The notes: a model not told the origin generated them from the sequence alone. A DNA stretch of 64,000 nt from Mycobacterium numidiamassiliense (GCF_900157365.1 NZ_FUEZ01000003.1:124001-188000); one strand, 5' to 3'; counted from the first letter of the stretch, positions 32,439 through 43,140 are shown. Numbers and translations: made by a program.

Positions 32439-33791
32439 ATGGCCACGGAAGTGGAGGCCGCGGGTCAACTCGGCCCCGGGGCACGCTGGTCGATCATGGT
32501 CGTATCGCTGATCGTGACGTCCACTTCCTTCCTGTTCATCAACGGTGTGGCCTTTTTGATCCCCGCGCTGGAAGCCGAACGCCAAACCCCGCTGACCGAA
32601 GCCAGCCTGTTGTCGTCGATGCCCAGCTGGGGCATGGTCGTCACGCTGGTGGGATGGGGCTATGTGCTCGACCGGGCCGGCGAGCGGATCGTGCTGGCGG
32701 CGGGCTCGGCGCTCACCGCGGTCGCGGCCTACGCTGCGGCGTCGGTGCATTCGCTGGTGTGGGTCGGCGTGTTCCTGTTCCTCGGCGGGATGGCCGCGGC
32801 CGGGTGTAACAGCGCCGGCGGCCGGCTGGTCTCGGGCTGGTTCCCGCCGCAGCAGCGTGGCCTGGCGATGGGAATTCGCCAGACGGCCCAGCCACTGGGA
32901 ATCGCCTTGGGCGCCTTGGCGATTCCCGAGCTGGCCGAGCACAGTCCCCGTGCCGGACTGATGTTTCCCGCCTTCGCGTGCACGGCGGCCGCGCTGCTCA
33001 GCATCGTCGCCGTCGTCGACTCACCGCGCAAACCCCTGCGGACGGCCACCACCGAGGAATTGGCAAGTCCCTATCGCAGATCCTGGGTGTTGTGGCGAAT
33101 CCACGCGGTGTCCGCGCTGCTGATGATGCCGCAGACCGTGACTGTCACCTTCATGCTCGTCTGGCTGATCAGAAACGACGGCTGGTCGATTGCGTCGGCA
33201 GGCGCCGCGATGACGGTCTCGCAGTTGTTGGGAGCGCTGGGCCGAATTATGGTCGGGCGCTGGTCAGATCGGATCGGCTCGCGGATGCGGCCCGTCGCGA
33301 TGATCGCCGCCGCCGCCGCGTTGACGCTCTTCCTGCTGGCCTATGCCGACCACCGGGGTTCGCATTACGAAGTGCCGCTGATGATCATCGTCTCGGTGAT
33401 CGCGGTACTCGACAACGGGCTGGAGGCCACCGCTATCACCGAATTCGCCGGGCCGTTCTGGAGCGGGCGGGCCCTGGGCATCCAGAACACCGCCCAGCGA
33501 CTCATGGCCGCCGCCGGTCCCCCTCTGTTCGGTGTATTGATCAGTGCGGCAAGGTATCCGCCGGCGTGGGCACTATGCGGACTCTTCCCGCTGCTAGCGG
33601 TGCCGTTGGTGCCGATCCGATTGCTGCCCCCCGGATTGGAAACTAGAGCGCGGCTGCAATCCGTTCGCCAACGGCGGTGGTGGCAAGCTGTTCGCTCCCA
33701 CGAGAGGCCAGATAACTCTCGACCGCACGATCCACCCGGGCGGCGGCATCCACCTCACCGAGATGGGCCAGCAGCAATGCCACCGAGATGA
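32439..33791 (+). CDS. Major facilitator superfamily transporter, 3' end overlapping leuB
   Basis: A 450-residue MFS protein with about 12 membrane segments (Rv2994 type). The cytoplasmic loop motif between helices 2 and 3 reads [14 protein letters not shown], the second half has [13 protein letters not shown], and [10 protein letters not shown] is conserved in helix 5. The substrate is unknown. The last ~50 residues are Arg/Pro/His-rich and hydrophilic, and lie antisense to the 3' end of leuB (149-bp overlap), which suggests that the original stop was lost. ATG at 32439. Confidence 0.88.
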   Translation: MATEVEAAGQLGPGARWSIMVVSLIVTSTSFLFINGVAFLIPALEAERQTPLTEASLLSSMPSWGMVVTLVGWGYVLDRAGERIVLAAGSALTAVAAYAAASVHSLVWVGVFLFLGGMAAAGCNSAGGRLVSGWFPPQQRGLAMGIRQTAQPLGIALGALAIPELAEHSPRAGLMFPAFACTAAALLSIVAVVDSPRKPLRTATTEELASPYRRSWVLWRIHAVSALLMMPQTVTVTFMLVWLIRNDGWSIASAGAAMTVSQLLGALGRIMVGRWSDRIGSRMRPVAMIAAAAALTLFLLAYADHRGSHYEVPLMIIVSVIAVLDNGLEATAITEFAGPFWSGRALGIQNTAQRLMAAAGPPLFGVLISAARYPPAWALCGLFPLLAVPLVPIRLLPPGLETRARLQSVRQRRWWQAVRSHERPDNSRPHDPPGRRHPPHRDGPAAMPPR

Positions 33792-34653
33792 TGGCCGCGG
33801 TCGGATCGGCGATGCCCTGGCCGGCGATGTCGGGTGCACTGCCGTGCACCGGCTCGAACATCGAGGGATTGGTCCGGGTGGCATCGATATTTCCACTGGC
33901 GGCCAAGCCAATTCCACCGCACACCGCCGCGGCCAGGTCGGTGACGATGTCGCCGAACAGGTTGTCGGTGACGATCACGTCGAAGCGACCCGGGTCGGTG
34001 ACCATGAAGATGGTCGCCGAGTCGGCGTGCTGATACACCACCTCGACGTCCGGGTATTCCTCGCCGACCTCGGCCACGATCCGCGACCACAGCCTGCCCG
34101 CGAAATTCAGCACATTGGTCTTGTGCAGCAGCGTCAGGTGCTTGCGCCGCTGCCGGGCCCGCTCGAAGGCGTCCTTGACCACGCGGCGCACCCCGAACGC
34201 GGTGTTGACGCTTACCTCGGTGGCCACCTCGTGCACCGTGCCGGTGCGGATCGCACCGCCGTTGCCGGTGTAGGGCCCCTCGGTCCCCTCACGCACCACG
34301 ACGAAGTCGATCTTCGGGTCCCCCGCCAGCGGGCTGGTGACCCCTTTGTAGAGTCGGGCCGGCCGCAGGTTGACATGATGGTCGAGCTCAAAGCGCAAGC
34401 GCAACAACAGCCCTCGCTCCAGCACACCGCTGGGCACCGACGGGTCGCCGATCGCCCCGAGCAGGATGGCGTCGTGCCCACGCAGCTCGGCGAGCACCGA
34501 GTCCGGCAGCAGCTCACCGGTTGCGTGGTAGCGCCGCGCGCCCAGATCGTATTCGTTCTTCTGCACACCGGGCAGGACGGCGTCGAGGACGTTGACCGCC
34601 TCGGCGACCACCTCGGGTCCGATCCCGTCGCCGCCGATCACCGCGAGTTTCAC
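33643..34653 (-). CDS. leuB: 3-isopropylmalate dehydrogenase
   Basis: A 336-residue NAD-dependent oxidative decarboxylase in leucine synthesis. Motifs: [15 protein letters not shown] (N-terminus), [19 protein letters not shown], the catalytic Lys in LLHKTNVLN, and the metal-binding [27 protein letters not shown] segment. GTG at 34653 overlaps the serA stop (GTGA), so the two are translationally coupled. The 3' end overlaps the convergent MFS gene. Orthologue of Rv2995c. Confidence 0.97.
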   Translation of the reverse strand: MKLAVIGGDGIGPEVVAEAVNVLDAVLPGVQKNEYDLGARRYHATGELLPDSVLAELRGHDAILLGAIGDPSVPSGVLERGLLLRLRFELDHHVNLRPARLYKGVTSPLAGDPKIDFVVVREGTEGPYTGNGGAIRTGTVHEVATEVSVNTAFGVRRVVKDAFERARQRRKHLTLLHKTNVLNFAGRLWSRIVAEVGEEYPDVEVVYQHADSATIFMVTDPGRFDVIVTDNLFGDIVTDLAAAVCGGIGLAASGNIDATRTNPSMFEPVHGSAPDIAGQGIADPTAAIISVALLLAHLGEVDAAARVDRAVESYLASRGSEQLATTAVGERIAAAL

Positions 34654-36236
34654 GAAAGATCAACCACCTCAAGCTTGTTGGCGCCTACCGCGGTCGCGAT
34701 CTCGGATCGGACGTCACCGGGCACGTCGCGGTCGAGCCGCAGCAGGATCGTCGCGCTCGGCCCCTCGGCGTCCTCGGAGAGTTGTGCGGCTTGGATGTTC
34801 ACCCCGGCCGCACCCAGCAAGGTGCCGATCTTGCCCAGGGCGCCGGGCTGGTCGTGATAGTTGATCACCAGGTTGGTGCCCGTCGCGCGCAGGTCGAAGT
34901 TGCGTCCGTTGATCTGGACGATCTTCTCGACCAGCTGCGGTCCCGACAGGGTGCCGGCGACGTTGACGCGGGAGCCGTCGTGGCCGGCCAGCCGCACGTC
35001 GAGGACGCTGCGGTGGTTGGGACTTTCCGAGGCCGTGCTGATTTCGGCGGTCACGCCACGCTCGGCGGCCAGCGCCGGCGCGTTGACGAACGTGACCGGA
35101 TCCTCGATGACGGCCGAGAAGAGACCGCGCAGAGCCGAAAGCTTCAGCACTTCAACGTCTTCGGAAGCCAGTTCGCCGCGCACCTGCACCGACAACGAGG
35201 TCGGCGCGCCGTCGGACAGCGCGGCGGCCAGCACACCGAGCTTGCGTGCCAGATCCAGCCACGGCGCCACCTCCTCGTTGACCACGCCGCCGCCGACGTT
35301 GACCGCGTCGGGCACGAACTCCCCCGCCAGCGCTAGCCGCACACTCTCGGCCACGTCGGTGCCGGCCCGATCCTGAGCCTCCTCGGTGGATGCTCCCAGG
35401 TGCGGCGTCACCACCACCTGCGGCAGCTCGAAAAGCGGGCTGTCCGTGCATGGTTCGGTGGAGTACACGTCGAGACCGGCCGCGCGCACATGACCGCTGC
35501 TGATCGCGTCGGCCAGGGCCGCCTCGTTCACCAGGCCGCCGCGGGCGGCGTTGACGATGATGACGCCCGGCTTGGTCTTGGCCAGCGCTTCCTTGTCGAT
35601 CAGGCCTGCCGTCTCGGGGGTCTTCGGCAGGTGCACCGAGATGAAGTCGGCCCGGGCCAGCAGTTCATCCAGGGGCAGCAGTTCGATGCCGAGCTGCGCG
35701 GCGCGGGCCGGCGACACATACGGGTCGTAGGCGACGACGTGGGTGCCGAAGGCCTCGATGCGTGACGCGACCAACTGGCCGATGCGGCCCAGACCCACGA
35801 TGCCGACCGTCTTACCGAAGATTTCGGTGCCCGAGAACTTCGAGCGCTTCCAGGTGTGTTCGCGCAACGTGGCGTCAGCCGCCGGGATCTGCCGGGACGC
35901 CGCGAGCAGCAGCGCCAGTGCGTGTTCGGCGGCGCTGTGGATGTTCGACGTCGGCGCGTTGACCACCAACACACCGCGTTCGGTCGCGGCGTCGACATCG
36001 ACGTTGTCCAGGCCCACTCCGGCGCGGGCGACGATCTTGAGTTTGGGGGCGGCGGCCAGCACCTCCGCGTCGACGGTGGTGGCCGAACGAACCAGCAGCG
36101 CGTCGGCGTCGGGCACCGCGGCCAGCAGCTTCTCCCGGTCCGGACCGTCTACCCAGCGCACCTCGACCTGGTCTCCCAGGGCTGCCACGGTTGATTCAGC
36201 GAGTTTGTCGGCGATTAACACAACAGGCAAGTTCAC
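34650..36236 (-). CDS. serA: D-3-phosphoglycerate dehydrogenase
   Basis: A 528-residue enzyme that starts serine synthesis from 3-phosphoglycerate. Domains: substrate/NAD domain (residues 1-about 315, [16 protein letters not shown] nucleotide loop and [22 protein letters not shown]), an intervening domain (about 320-450) found in long mycobacterial SerA, and a C-terminal ACT domain (from about 455, [18 protein letters not shown]) that binds serine. GTG at 36236. Coupled to leuB downstream. Orthologue of Rv2996c. ilvC lies 3.2 kb upstream with opposite-strand genes between. Confidence 0.97.
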   Translation of the reverse strand: MNLPVVLIADKLAESTVAALGDQVEVRWVDGPDREKLLAAVPDADALLVRSATTVDAEVLAAAPKLKIVARAGVGLDNVDVDAATERGVLVVNAPTSNIHSAAEHALALLLAASRQIPAADATLREHTWKRSKFSGTEIFGKTVGIVGLGRIGQLVASRIEAFGTHVVAYDPYVSPARAAQLGIELLPLDELLARADFISVHLPKTPETAGLIDKEALAKTKPGVIIVNAARGGLVNEAALADAISSGHVRAAGLDVYSTEPCTDSPLFELPQVVVTPHLGASTEEAQDRAGTDVAESVRLALAGEFVPDAVNVGGGVVNEEVAPWLDLARKLGVLAAALSDGAPTSLSVQVRGELASEDVEVLKLSALRGLFSAVIEDPVTFVNAPALAAERGVTAEISTASESPNHRSVLDVRLAGHDGSRVNVAGTLSGPQLVEKIVQINGRNFDLRATGTNLVINYHDQPGALGKIGTLLGAAGVNIQAAQLSEDAEGPSATILLRLDRDVPGDVRSEIATAVGANKLEVVDLS

Positions 36237-36277
36237 GCGGCCAGCCTATCGGCCGCTGTCTCGGCTGTAATAAAGCC

Positions 36278-37741
36278 ATGGATGTCACCGTCGTCGGCAG
36301 CGGACCCAACGGGTTGACCGCGGCCGTCATATGCGCCCGCGCGGGACTCAAAGTGCAGGTCGTCGAGGCCCAGCCCACGTTCGGCGGCGGTGCCCGCACC
36401 GCCGCCGACCCAGAATTTCCCGGAGTCGAACACGACATTTGCTCGGCGGTCCACCCGCTGGCGCTGGCGTCGCCCTTCTTCGCGGAGTTCGACCTGCGGG
36501 CGCGCGGCGTGGATCTGGTGGTCCCCGACATCGCCTACGCGAATCCGCTGCAGGACCGTCCGGCGGTGATCGCCTACCGCGACCTCGAGCGCACCTGCGC
36601 GGAGTTGGCCGACGGTGCGTCCTGGCGGCGGCTGCTCGGCCCGTTGGTCGCCGACTGGCGCGAGGTGGTGGGCCTGCTGCTCGGCGACAAGCGCTCGGTG
36701 CCTTCGTCCCTGCCGTCGGCGGTGCGCCTGGGGCTGCGGATACTGGCGCAGGGCACCCCGGCTTGGGGCTCGCTGGCCGGCTTACTAAACGGAGACGACG
36801 CCCGCGCGCTGTTCACCGGCGTTGCCGCCCATGTGCTCTCGCGAATGCCCTCGTTGACGGCGGGCGCGGCCGGGTTGATGTTGGCGACCCTGGCCCATTC
36901 GGTGGGGTGGCCGATTCCGGTGGGTGGCAGTCAGTCGATCACCGATGCGCTGATCGAAGACCTGCGCAACCACGGCGGTGAGCTGACCGCCGGCGTCGAA
37001 GTCACTACTCCGCCCGGGCGGCCCGGCGGCGTCGTCGTATTCGACACCGCGCCGACAGCGCTGCTGGGCATCTACCGCAACACGCTGCCGGTGCGCTACG
37101 CAAAAGCGTTGCGCCGCTACCATTTTGGACCCGGAGTCGCGAAGGTCGATTTCGTGCTGAGCGAGGACATTCCGTGGTCGGATCCCCGCCTGCGGGAGGC
37201 GCCGACGTTGCATCTGGGCGGCACCCGCGAGCAGATGGCCCGGGCCGAGGCGGACATCGCGGCCGGGCGCCACGCGCAGTGGCCGATGGTGTTGGCCGCC
37301 TTGCCGCACCTGGCCGACACCGGACGCATCGACGCCGCGGGCCGGCGCCCCTTCTGGACCTACGCGCACGTGCCGTCGGGTTCGGACCTCGATGCGACCG
37401 AAGCCGTGACCGGAGTTGTCGAGCATTTCGCCCCCGGCTTCCGCGACGTCGTGGTCGCGGCCCGAGCGGTGCCCGCCGCGCGCTTGGCGGACCACAACGC
37501 CAACTATGTCGGCGGCGACATCGGGGTGGGCGGCAACAACGCGTGGCGCGCGATCGCCGGCCCTACCCCGCGCCTGGATCCCTGGCGCACCCCGATTCCC
37601 AAGGTGTATCTGTGTTCGGCGGCCACCCCGCCCGGGGGCGGCGTGCACGGCATGGCCGGTTACTACGCCGCGCGCTCGATGTTGCGTCGCGAGTTCGGCA
37701 TCTTCAGCATGCCTGACTTGCGGCCTAAGCTGACCGCGTGA
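36278..37741 (+). CDS. FAD-dependent phytoene-desaturase-like (CrtI/NAD(P)-binding amine-oxidase) protein
   Basis: A 487-residue flavoprotein. The N-terminal ADP-binding motif VVGSGPNGLTAAVICARAG (residues 5-23) is followed by GGGARTA, and the C-terminal FAD region reads YLCSAATPPGGGVHGMAGYYAARSML. It matches Rv2997, an uncharacterised CrtI-like dehydrogenase. The substrate is unknown. ATG at 36278 is used; the frame extends upstream into serA antisense sequence and is rejected. The stop overlaps the GTG start of wrbA (GTGA). Confidence 0.88.
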   Translation: MDVTVVGSGPNGLTAAVICARAGLKVQVVEAQPTFGGGARTAADPEFPGVEHDICSAVHPLALASPFFAEFDLRARGVDLVVPDIAYANPLQDRPAVIAYRDLERTCAELADGASWRRLLGPLVADWREVVGLLLGDKRSVPSSLPSAVRLGLRILAQGTPAWGSLAGLLNGDDARALFTGVAAHVLSRMPSLTAGAAGLMLATLAHSVGWPIPVGGSQSITDALIEDLRNHGGELTAGVEVTTPPGRPGGVVVFDTAPTALLGIYRNTLPVRYAKALRRYHFGPGVAKVDFVLSEDIPWSDPRLREAPTLHLGGTREQMARAEADIAAGRHAQWPMVLAALPHLADTGRIDAAGRRPFWTYAHVPSGSDLDATEAVTGVVEHFAPGFRDVVVAARAVPAARLADHNANYVGGDIGVGGNNAWRAIAGPTPRLDPWRTPIPKVYLCSAATPPGGGVHGMAGYYAARSMLRREFGIFSMPDLRPKLTA

Positions 37742-38337
37742 CGAAACTCGCGATCATCTACTACTCGGCCACGGGTCACGGCACCACAATGGCCAGCCGG
37801 GTCGCCGCGGCGGCCGAGGCCGCGGGCGCCGAGGTTCGGGTGCGCCACGTCGCCGAAACGCAGGACCCTGAGTCGTTCGCACACAACCCGGCCTGGACGG
37901 CGAATTATGAAGCCACCAAGGATCTTCCCGCCGCCACCGGCGACGACATCGTCTGGGCCGACGCGGTGATCTTCGGCTCGCCCACCCGATTCGGTTCTCC
38001 GGCGGCACAATTGCGCACATTCCTCGATTCCCTCGGCGGGCTGTGGGCCGAAGGCAAGCTCGCCGACAAGGTTTACGCGGGCTACACGTCGTCCAACACC
38101 CTGCACGGTGGCCAGGAGACCACGCTGGTCTCGCTGTACTTCACACTGATCCACTTCGGCGGGATCCTCGTCCCACCGGGATACACCGATCCATGCAAGT
38201 TCGTCGACGGCAACCCCTACGGGGTCAGCCTGGTAGCCACGCACGACAACATCAACGAGTTCGAGGAACCCATCGACAATGCGCTGGACCATCTGGCCCA
38301 GCGCGTGGTGTCGGTCGCCGGGCGCCTGACGTCGTAG
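37738..38337 (+). CDS. wrbA: WrbA-type NAD(P)H:quinone oxidoreductase
   Basis: A 199-residue flavodoxin-fold protein. The FMN phosphate loop is YYSATGHGTTMA (residues 8-19), and the WrbA-specific GSPTRFGSPAAQLRTFLD and SSNTLHGGQETTLVSLYFTLIHFGG segments are present, which identify the type IV quinone reductase family (two-electron reduction of quinones). GTG at 37738 overlaps the preceding stop, so it is coupled to the desaturase-like gene. In M. tuberculosis this place holds Rv2998-Rv3000 (including lppY), which are absent here. Confidence 0.93.
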   Translation: MTKLAIIYYSATGHGTTMASRVAAAAEAAGAEVRVRHVAETQDPESFAHNPAWTANYEATKDLPAATGDDIVWADAVIFGSPTRFGSPAAQLRTFLDSLGGLWAEGKLADKVYAGYTSSNTLHGGQETTLVSLYFTLIHFGGILVPPGYTDPCKFVDGNPYGVSLVATHDNINEFEEPIDNALDHLAQRVVSVAGRLTS

Positions 38338-38357
38338 CGCGAGTTCTTGGCCGCGAC

Positions 38358-38415
38358 ATTGACGTAAGCGTGACAACACGCCGCACCTCGCCGAGCTCAC
38401 GTCGATTTCGGCGCA
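38358..38415. repeat. 58-bp palindromic repeat, copy A (upstream of the DUF559 gene)
   Basis: Ungapped alignment with 39302-39359 gives 46 of 58 identical positions by hand count. It starts ATTGACGTAAGCGTG and ends CACGTCGATTTCGGCGCA; these arms form an imperfect inverted repeat. It begins 21 bp after the wrbA stop and ends 30 bp before the DUF559 gene start. It is the decayed partner of the perfect palindrome downstream of that gene. Confidence 0.75.
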
Positions 38416-38445
38416 CCTGTCGGTGCCTGTGTCCACGATCGACGC

Positions 38446-39312
38446 ATGGCGGAAGTCTTCATTGGCAGCGAAGCGGTCGCGGCCGGCGCGCTCACCGAGC
38501 ATCAGCTACGGCGTTGGCATAGGTCGATCTTCCGCGATGTCTACCTGCCAACGTGGTCCAACCCGACGATTGACGATTACACGCTGGGTGCGTGGCTATG
38601 GTCGCGCAGGTGTGGGGTGGTGGCGGGTGCGGCGGCGTCGGCGCTACACGGGGCCCAATGGGTCGACGCGGAGACACCCATCGAGCTGGTCGCGAAAAGC
38701 GCTCGGCCACAACGCGGATTGATCGTGCGCAATGAGACATTGGCCTCCGACGAGGTCACCCACGTCACACGTCGCGCGATCACGCTTCCGGTGACCACTC
38801 CGCCGCGCACCGCCTTCGATCTCGGCCGTCACCTGCCGCGAGATCAAGCGTTGGCGCGCCTCGACGCGCTCGCACGTGCGGCTCCGTTCTCGGCGGAAGA
38901 CGTCTTGTTGCTGGCAAAAAGATACCGGGGTGCGCGCGGCCTACGACGGCTCACCGATGTGCTGCCGTTGGTCGACGGCGGCGCAGCATCGCCGAAGGAA
39001 AGCTGGCTGCGGCTGCTTCTGGTCGACGCCGGATTTCCGACACCAACCACACAGATACCGGTTCACCGTAACTGGCGACTTATCGGTGTGCTCGATATGG
39101 GCTGGGAGGACCACCTGGTCGCAGTGGAGTACGACGGCGACCAACACCGAGCCGATCGCCGCCAATTCGTCAGGGATATCGACCGGATCGCGGCGATGGA
39201 AGACCGTGGCTGGGTGGTGATTCGCGTCGTCGCCGAACACCGACCGCAGGACATCATCGACCGGGTTGCTCGGGCGCTTGCCCGAGCAACCCGCCACCGA
39301 GATCGACGTTAG
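38446..39312 (+). CDS. DUF559 / Vsr-like endonuclease-domain protein with AbiEi-like N-terminus
   Basis: A 288-residue protein. The N-terminal part (residues about 1-60) looks like the winged-helix of AbiEi-type antitoxin proteins (ALTEHQLRRWHRSIFRDVYLP). The middle has AGAAASALHGAQWVD. The C-terminal part (about 185-280) is a Vsr-like PD-(D/E)xK fold: KESWLRLLLVDAGFPTP, GVLDMGWEDHLVAVEYDGDQHRADR with the acidic residues in LDMGW and VEYDGDQH, and WVVIRVVAEH. Such proteins are multicopy accessory genes in non-tuberculous mycobacteria; the function is unknown. It is bracketed by two 58-bp palindromic repeats, and its stop lies inside the second one. Confidence 0.85.
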   Translation: MAEVFIGSEAVAAGALTEHQLRRWHRSIFRDVYLPTWSNPTIDDYTLGAWLWSRRCGVVAGAAASALHGAQWVDAETPIELVAKSARPQRGLIVRNETLASDEVTHVTRRAITLPVTTPPRTAFDLGRHLPRDQALARLDALARAAPFSAEDVLLLAKRYRGARGLRRLTDVLPLVDGGAASPKESWLRLLLVDAGFPTPTTQIPVHRNWRLIGVLDMGWEDHLVAVEYDGDQHRADRRQFVRDIDRIAAMEDRGWVVIRVVAEHRPQDIIDRVARALARATRHRDRR

Positions 39313-39359
39313 CGTGGCGACACGCCGAAAGTTACCGCGCTAACGTCGATCTCGGCGCA
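39297..39359. repeat. 58-bp palindromic repeat, copy B, with 18-bp perfect inverted arms
   Basis: The arms CCGAGATCGACGTTAGCG (39297-39314) and their exact complement (39338-39355) enclose a 23-nt loop, an unusually long perfect palindrome. The TAG stop of the DUF559 gene (39310-39312) lies in the left arm. The 58-bp core 39302-39359 aligns without gaps to copy A. A terminator, a REP-like element or a mobile-element end are all possible roles. Confidence 0.85.
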
Positions 39360-39360
39360 G

Positions 39361-39440
39361 CGGCCGGCGCAGCGGCCCAGCGGCGCGCCGTGGCGCCCAG
39401 CGGCGCAGCGGCCGGCCCAGCGGCGCGCCGTGGCGCCCGA
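39361..39440. repeat. GC-rich ~40-bp imperfect tandem duplication
   Basis: Two ~40-bp copies (39361-39400 and 39401-39440) share the identical block CGGCGCGCCGTGGCGCCC at 39381 and 39421, and differ slightly in the first half. They fill the gap between palindrome B and the ilvC stop. No gene is present. Confidence 0.75.
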
Positions 39441-39442
39441 AG

Positions 39443-40477
<1,035 letters not shown>

Positions 40478-40990
40478 TTACTTAGCGGTCCCGATACTGC
40501 GCGAACCGCGGGACAGCGAAACCAGTCCCGATTGCACGATTTCGCGAATACCGAACGGCTCCAGCACCCGCAGAAAGGCTTCGATCTTGCCGCGGTCGCC
40601 GGTGGCCTCGATGGTCAGCGCTTCCGGTGATACATCAACCACCTTGGCGCGGAACAGGTTTACTGCCTCGATCACCTGACTGCGGGTACCCGCGTCGGCG
40701 CCGACTTTGATCAGCGCCAACTCGCGGGCCACCGAGTTGTCGTCGTTCTGCTCGATGATCTTGATGACGTTGACCAGCTTGTTGAGCTGCTTGGTGACCT
40801 GCTCGAGCGGAGTCTCCTCGGCGGAGACCACGATGGTCATCCGCGACATGTCCTTCTGCTCGGTCGCGCCCACCGCCAGCGATTCGATGTTGAAGCCCCG
40901 GCGCGAGAACAGCGCCGCCACCCGGGCGAGCGCGCCGGGTTTGTCTTCGACGAGCACCGACAAGGTATGTGATTTAGGCGATCCCGTCAT
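40478..40990 (-). CDS. ilvN: Acetolactate synthase small (regulatory) subunit
   Basis: A 170-residue subunit that stimulates IlvB and confers valine feedback inhibition. It has the N-terminal ACT domain (THTLSVLVEDKPGALARVAALFSRRGFNI with S for T here) and a second ACT-like half (IEATGDRGKIEAFLRVLEPFGI). The ATG at 40990 is chosen: the GAGGAGGAG supplied by the MIRU-like repeat lies 8 nt upstream. A GTG at 40999 would sit on top of that site. Orthologue of Rv3002c (also called ilvH). Confidence 0.95.
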   Translation of the reverse strand: MTGSPKSHTLSVLVEDKPGALARVAALFSRRGFNIESLAVGATEQKDMSRMTIVVSAEETPLEQVTKQLNKLVNVIKIIEQNDDNSVARELALIKVGADAGTRSQVIEAVNLFRAKVVDVSPEALTIEATGDRGKIEAFLRVLEPFGIREIVQSGLVSLSRGSRSIGTAK

Positions 40991-40992
40991 CT

Positions 40993-41069
40993 GCGCCACT
41001 CCTCCTCATCGCCACGTCCCCCTCGCCGCTCCGCGGCTGGGGGTGCCCCCACTGCATCGTCGTCGGCGC
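40993..41069. repeat. 77-bp MIRU-like interspersed repeat, copy 2
   Basis: This is the second copy of the element at 9174-9250. It occupies the whole gap between ilvB and ilvN except for a few bases. Its end on the minus strand gives the GAGGAGGAG ribosome binding site of ilvN. Terminal arms GCGCC/GGCGC can pair. Here the element lies inside an operon, so it is transcribed. Confidence 0.75.
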
Positions 41070-41072
41070 GCA

Positions 41073-42938
41073 TTACGCGTGCCCTTCGCTCGGGTCATCG
41101 AACAACGGCCGGATGCCGCGGGCGGCCTGGATCTCGTCGTTACTGGTGCCCGCGGCCACCATCGGCCACACCTGCGCGTCGGCGCCGACGATGAAGTCGA
41201 TCACCACCGGACGGTCGTTGATGGCGCGGGCCTGGTTGATCACGTCTTCGACGTCTTCTTCACGCTCGCAACGCAATCCGACGCAGCCCAAGGCCTCGGC
41301 CAGCTTGACGAAGTCCGGGATGCGGTGTGAGTGCGTGGCCAGGTCGGTCTGCGAGTAACGCTCCCCGTAGAACAGGGTCTGCCACTGCCGCACCATGCCC
41401 AGGTTGCCGTTGTTGATCAGCGCGACCTTGATCGGAATGCCCTCGATCGCGCAGGTGGCCAGCTCCTGGTTGGTCATCTGGAAGCAGCCGTCGCCGTCGA
41501 TCGCCCAGACCTCGGCCTCGGGCCAGGCGATCTTGGCGCCCATGGCCGCCGGGACGGCGAAGCCCATGGTGCCCAGCCCGCCGGAGTTGAGCCACGTGCG
41601 CGGCTTCTCGTAGGAGATGAACTGCGCCGCCCACATCTGGTGCTGGCCGACGCCGGCAACGTAAACGGCGTCGGGGCCGGCGATCTTGCCCAACTTTTCG
41701 ATGACGTATTCCGGGCCCAGGCTGCCGTCGCTCTGCGGCCCGTAGCTCAGCGGAAAGGTGGACTGCACCTCGTCGAGGTATGCCCACCAGGCGGTCATGT
41801 CGATATTGCCCGGGGTGCCGTAGTGGCGCAGCATCGCGATCAGCTCGGTGATGACGGCTTTGACGTCGCCGACGATCGGCACGTCGGCATGCCGATTCTT
41901 GCCGATCTCCGCCGGGTCGATATCGGCATGGATGACTTTGGCCTCGGGCGCGAACGAGTCCAGCTGACCCGTCACGCGATCGTCGAAACGGGTGCCCAGC
42001 GCGATCAGCAGGTCGCTGCGCTGCAGTGCCGCCACCGCGGCCACGGTGCCGTGCATACCGGGCATGCCCATGTTCTGCCGATGGCTGTCCGGGAAGGCGC
42101 CGCGCGCCATCAGCGTGGTCACCACCGGGATACCGGTCAGCTCGGCCAGCTCGCGCAGCTCTGCGGTCGCCTCGCCGCGGATGACACCGCCGCCGACGTA
42201 CAGCACCGGCTTGTTGGCCTGCGCGATCAGCTTGGCGGCTTCGCGGATCTGCCGGCTGTGCGGCTTGGTGTTCGGCTTGTAGCCGGGCAGTTCCATCCGC
42301 GGCGGCCAGCTGAACGTGCACTGCCCCTGCAGCACATCCTTGGGGATGTCGACGAGCACCGCGCCGGGCCGTCCGGAGGACGCGATGTGGAAGGCCTCGG
42401 CCAGCACCCGCGGGATTTCGTCGCCGGAGCGGACCAGGAAGTTGTGCTTGGTGATCGGCATCGTGATGCCGGAGATGTCGGCCTCCTGGAAGGCGTCGGT
42501 CCCGATCAGGCTGCGCCCGACCTGCCCGGTGATGGCGACCACCGGGATTGAGTCCATCTGCGCGTCGGCCAGCGGAGTCACCAGGTTGGTGGCGCCGGGA
42601 CCCGACGTCGCCATGCAGACCCCGACCTTGCCGGTGGCGTGCGCGTAACCGCTTGCGGCGTGACCGGCGCCCTGCTCGTGGCGGACGAGCACGTGGCGCA
42701 GCTTCTTCGAGTCGAACAGCGGGTCGTAGACCGGCAGCACGGCGCCGCCCGGAATTCCGAAGATGATCTCGACGTCGAGTTCCTCCAATGACCGGATCAC
42801 CGACTGTGCGCCGGTAAGTTGTTCGGGCCCAACATGTTTCGGTTTGGTCGCCGGGGCGGTCGCGGCGGGCTTCGACGCGTCCGTTGCGATCTTGGCCGCA
42901 TCCTGCGACCCCGTCTGTGGCCTGGTAGGTGCGCTCAC
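41073..42938 (-). CDS. ilvB: Acetolactate synthase catalytic subunit
   Basis: A 621-residue ThDP- and FAD-dependent enzyme, the first common step of branched-chain amino acid synthesis and target of sulfonylureas. Catalytic Glu in [16 protein letters not shown], the FAD region [13 protein letters not shown], and the ThDP/Mg motif [22 protein letters not shown] with [11 protein letters not shown]. The N-terminal 35 residues are low-complexity (Ala/Thr/Lys). GTG at 42938, about 135 nt downstream of an attenuated leader peptide gene. Orthologue of Rv3003c. Confidence 0.97.
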   Translation of the reverse strand: MSAPTRPQTGSQDAAKIATDASKPAATAPATKPKHVGPEQLTGAQSVIRSLEELDVEIIFGIPGGAVLPVYDPLFDSKKLRHVLVRHEQGAGHAASGYAHATGKVGVCMATSGPGATNLVTPLADAQMDSIPVVAITGQVGRSLIGTDAFQEADISGITMPITKHNFLVRSGDEIPRVLAEAFHIASSGRPGAVLVDIPKDVLQGQCTFSWPPRMELPGYKPNTKPHSRQIREAAKLIAQANKPVLYVGGGVIRGEATAELRELAELTGIPVVTTLMARGAFPDSHRQNMGMPGMHGTVAAVAALQRSDLLIALGTRFDDRVTGQLDSFAPEAKVIHADIDPAEIGKNRHADVPIVGDVKAVITELIAMLRHYGTPGNIDMTAWWAYLDEVQSTFPLSYGPQSDGSLGPEYVIEKLGKIAGPDAVYVAGVGQHQMWAAQFISYEKPRTWLNSGGLGTMGFAVPAAMGAKIAWPEAEVWAIDGDGCFQMTNQELATCAIEGIPIKVALINNGNLGMVRQWQTLFYGERYSQTDLATHSHRIPDFVKLAEALGCVGLRCEREEDVEDVINQARAINDRPVVIDFIVGADAQVWPMVAAGTSNDEIQAARGIRPLFDDPSEGHA

Positions 42939-42992
42939 TGTGTCCTGATCCTCTTGATCCTTGTTCGCCGGTGGAACTTTGGGCTGCTGCGC

Positions 42993-43032
42993 AAGAAAAA
43001 ACCCCCGTCAGCTCAGCTGCTGTACGAGGGTT
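42993..43032 (-). terminator. Intrinsic terminator of the ilvB attenuator
   Basis: In the minus-strand RNA, AACCCUCGU pairs with ACGGGGGUU (one G-U), with an inner CAGC/GCUG stem, followed directly by a run of six U. It lies between the leader peptide and ilvB, as needed for transcription attenuation. Confidence 0.85.
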
Positions 43033-43081
43033 GCGCGTTGGTGCTGGATCGCTTCAAATGCTGAAGACTTAGTCAGCCACC
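43033..43081 (-). promoter_or_regulatory. ilvB leader RNA pause/antiterminator segments
   Basis: The RNA segment GCGCGUUGGUG at the end of the leader peptide frame is exactly complementary to CACCAACGCGC just before the terminator, so an alternative 1:2 hairpin can form. A small CUUCA/UGAAG hairpin lies between them. A ribosome stalled on the Leu/Val/Ile run would cover or free segment 1 and thereby change terminator folding. Confidence 0.7.
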
Positions 43082-43132
43082 AACGCGCTGACTAATTACT
43101 ACGAGCAGTCCGGGCTTTCCGGCGGTATCCAT
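43073..43132 (-). CDS. ilvB attenuator leader peptide (19 aa)
   Basis: An ATG at 43132 opens a 19-codon frame with the run Leu-Leu-Val-Val-Ile (codons 9-13) and a further Val, ending in TGA. Too short for normal gene calling, it has the classic composition of a branched-chain attenuation leader, like the one described upstream of ilvBNC in Corynebacterium glutamicum. The predicted transcription start is only 1-2 nt upstream, so it is probably translated from a nearly leaderless RNA. Codons CTG CTC GTA GTA ATT include uncommon GTA and ATT codons, which may sharpen the response. Confidence 0.85.
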   Translation of the reverse strand: MDTAGKPGLLVVISQRVGG

Positions 43133-43140
43133 AACGCTCG

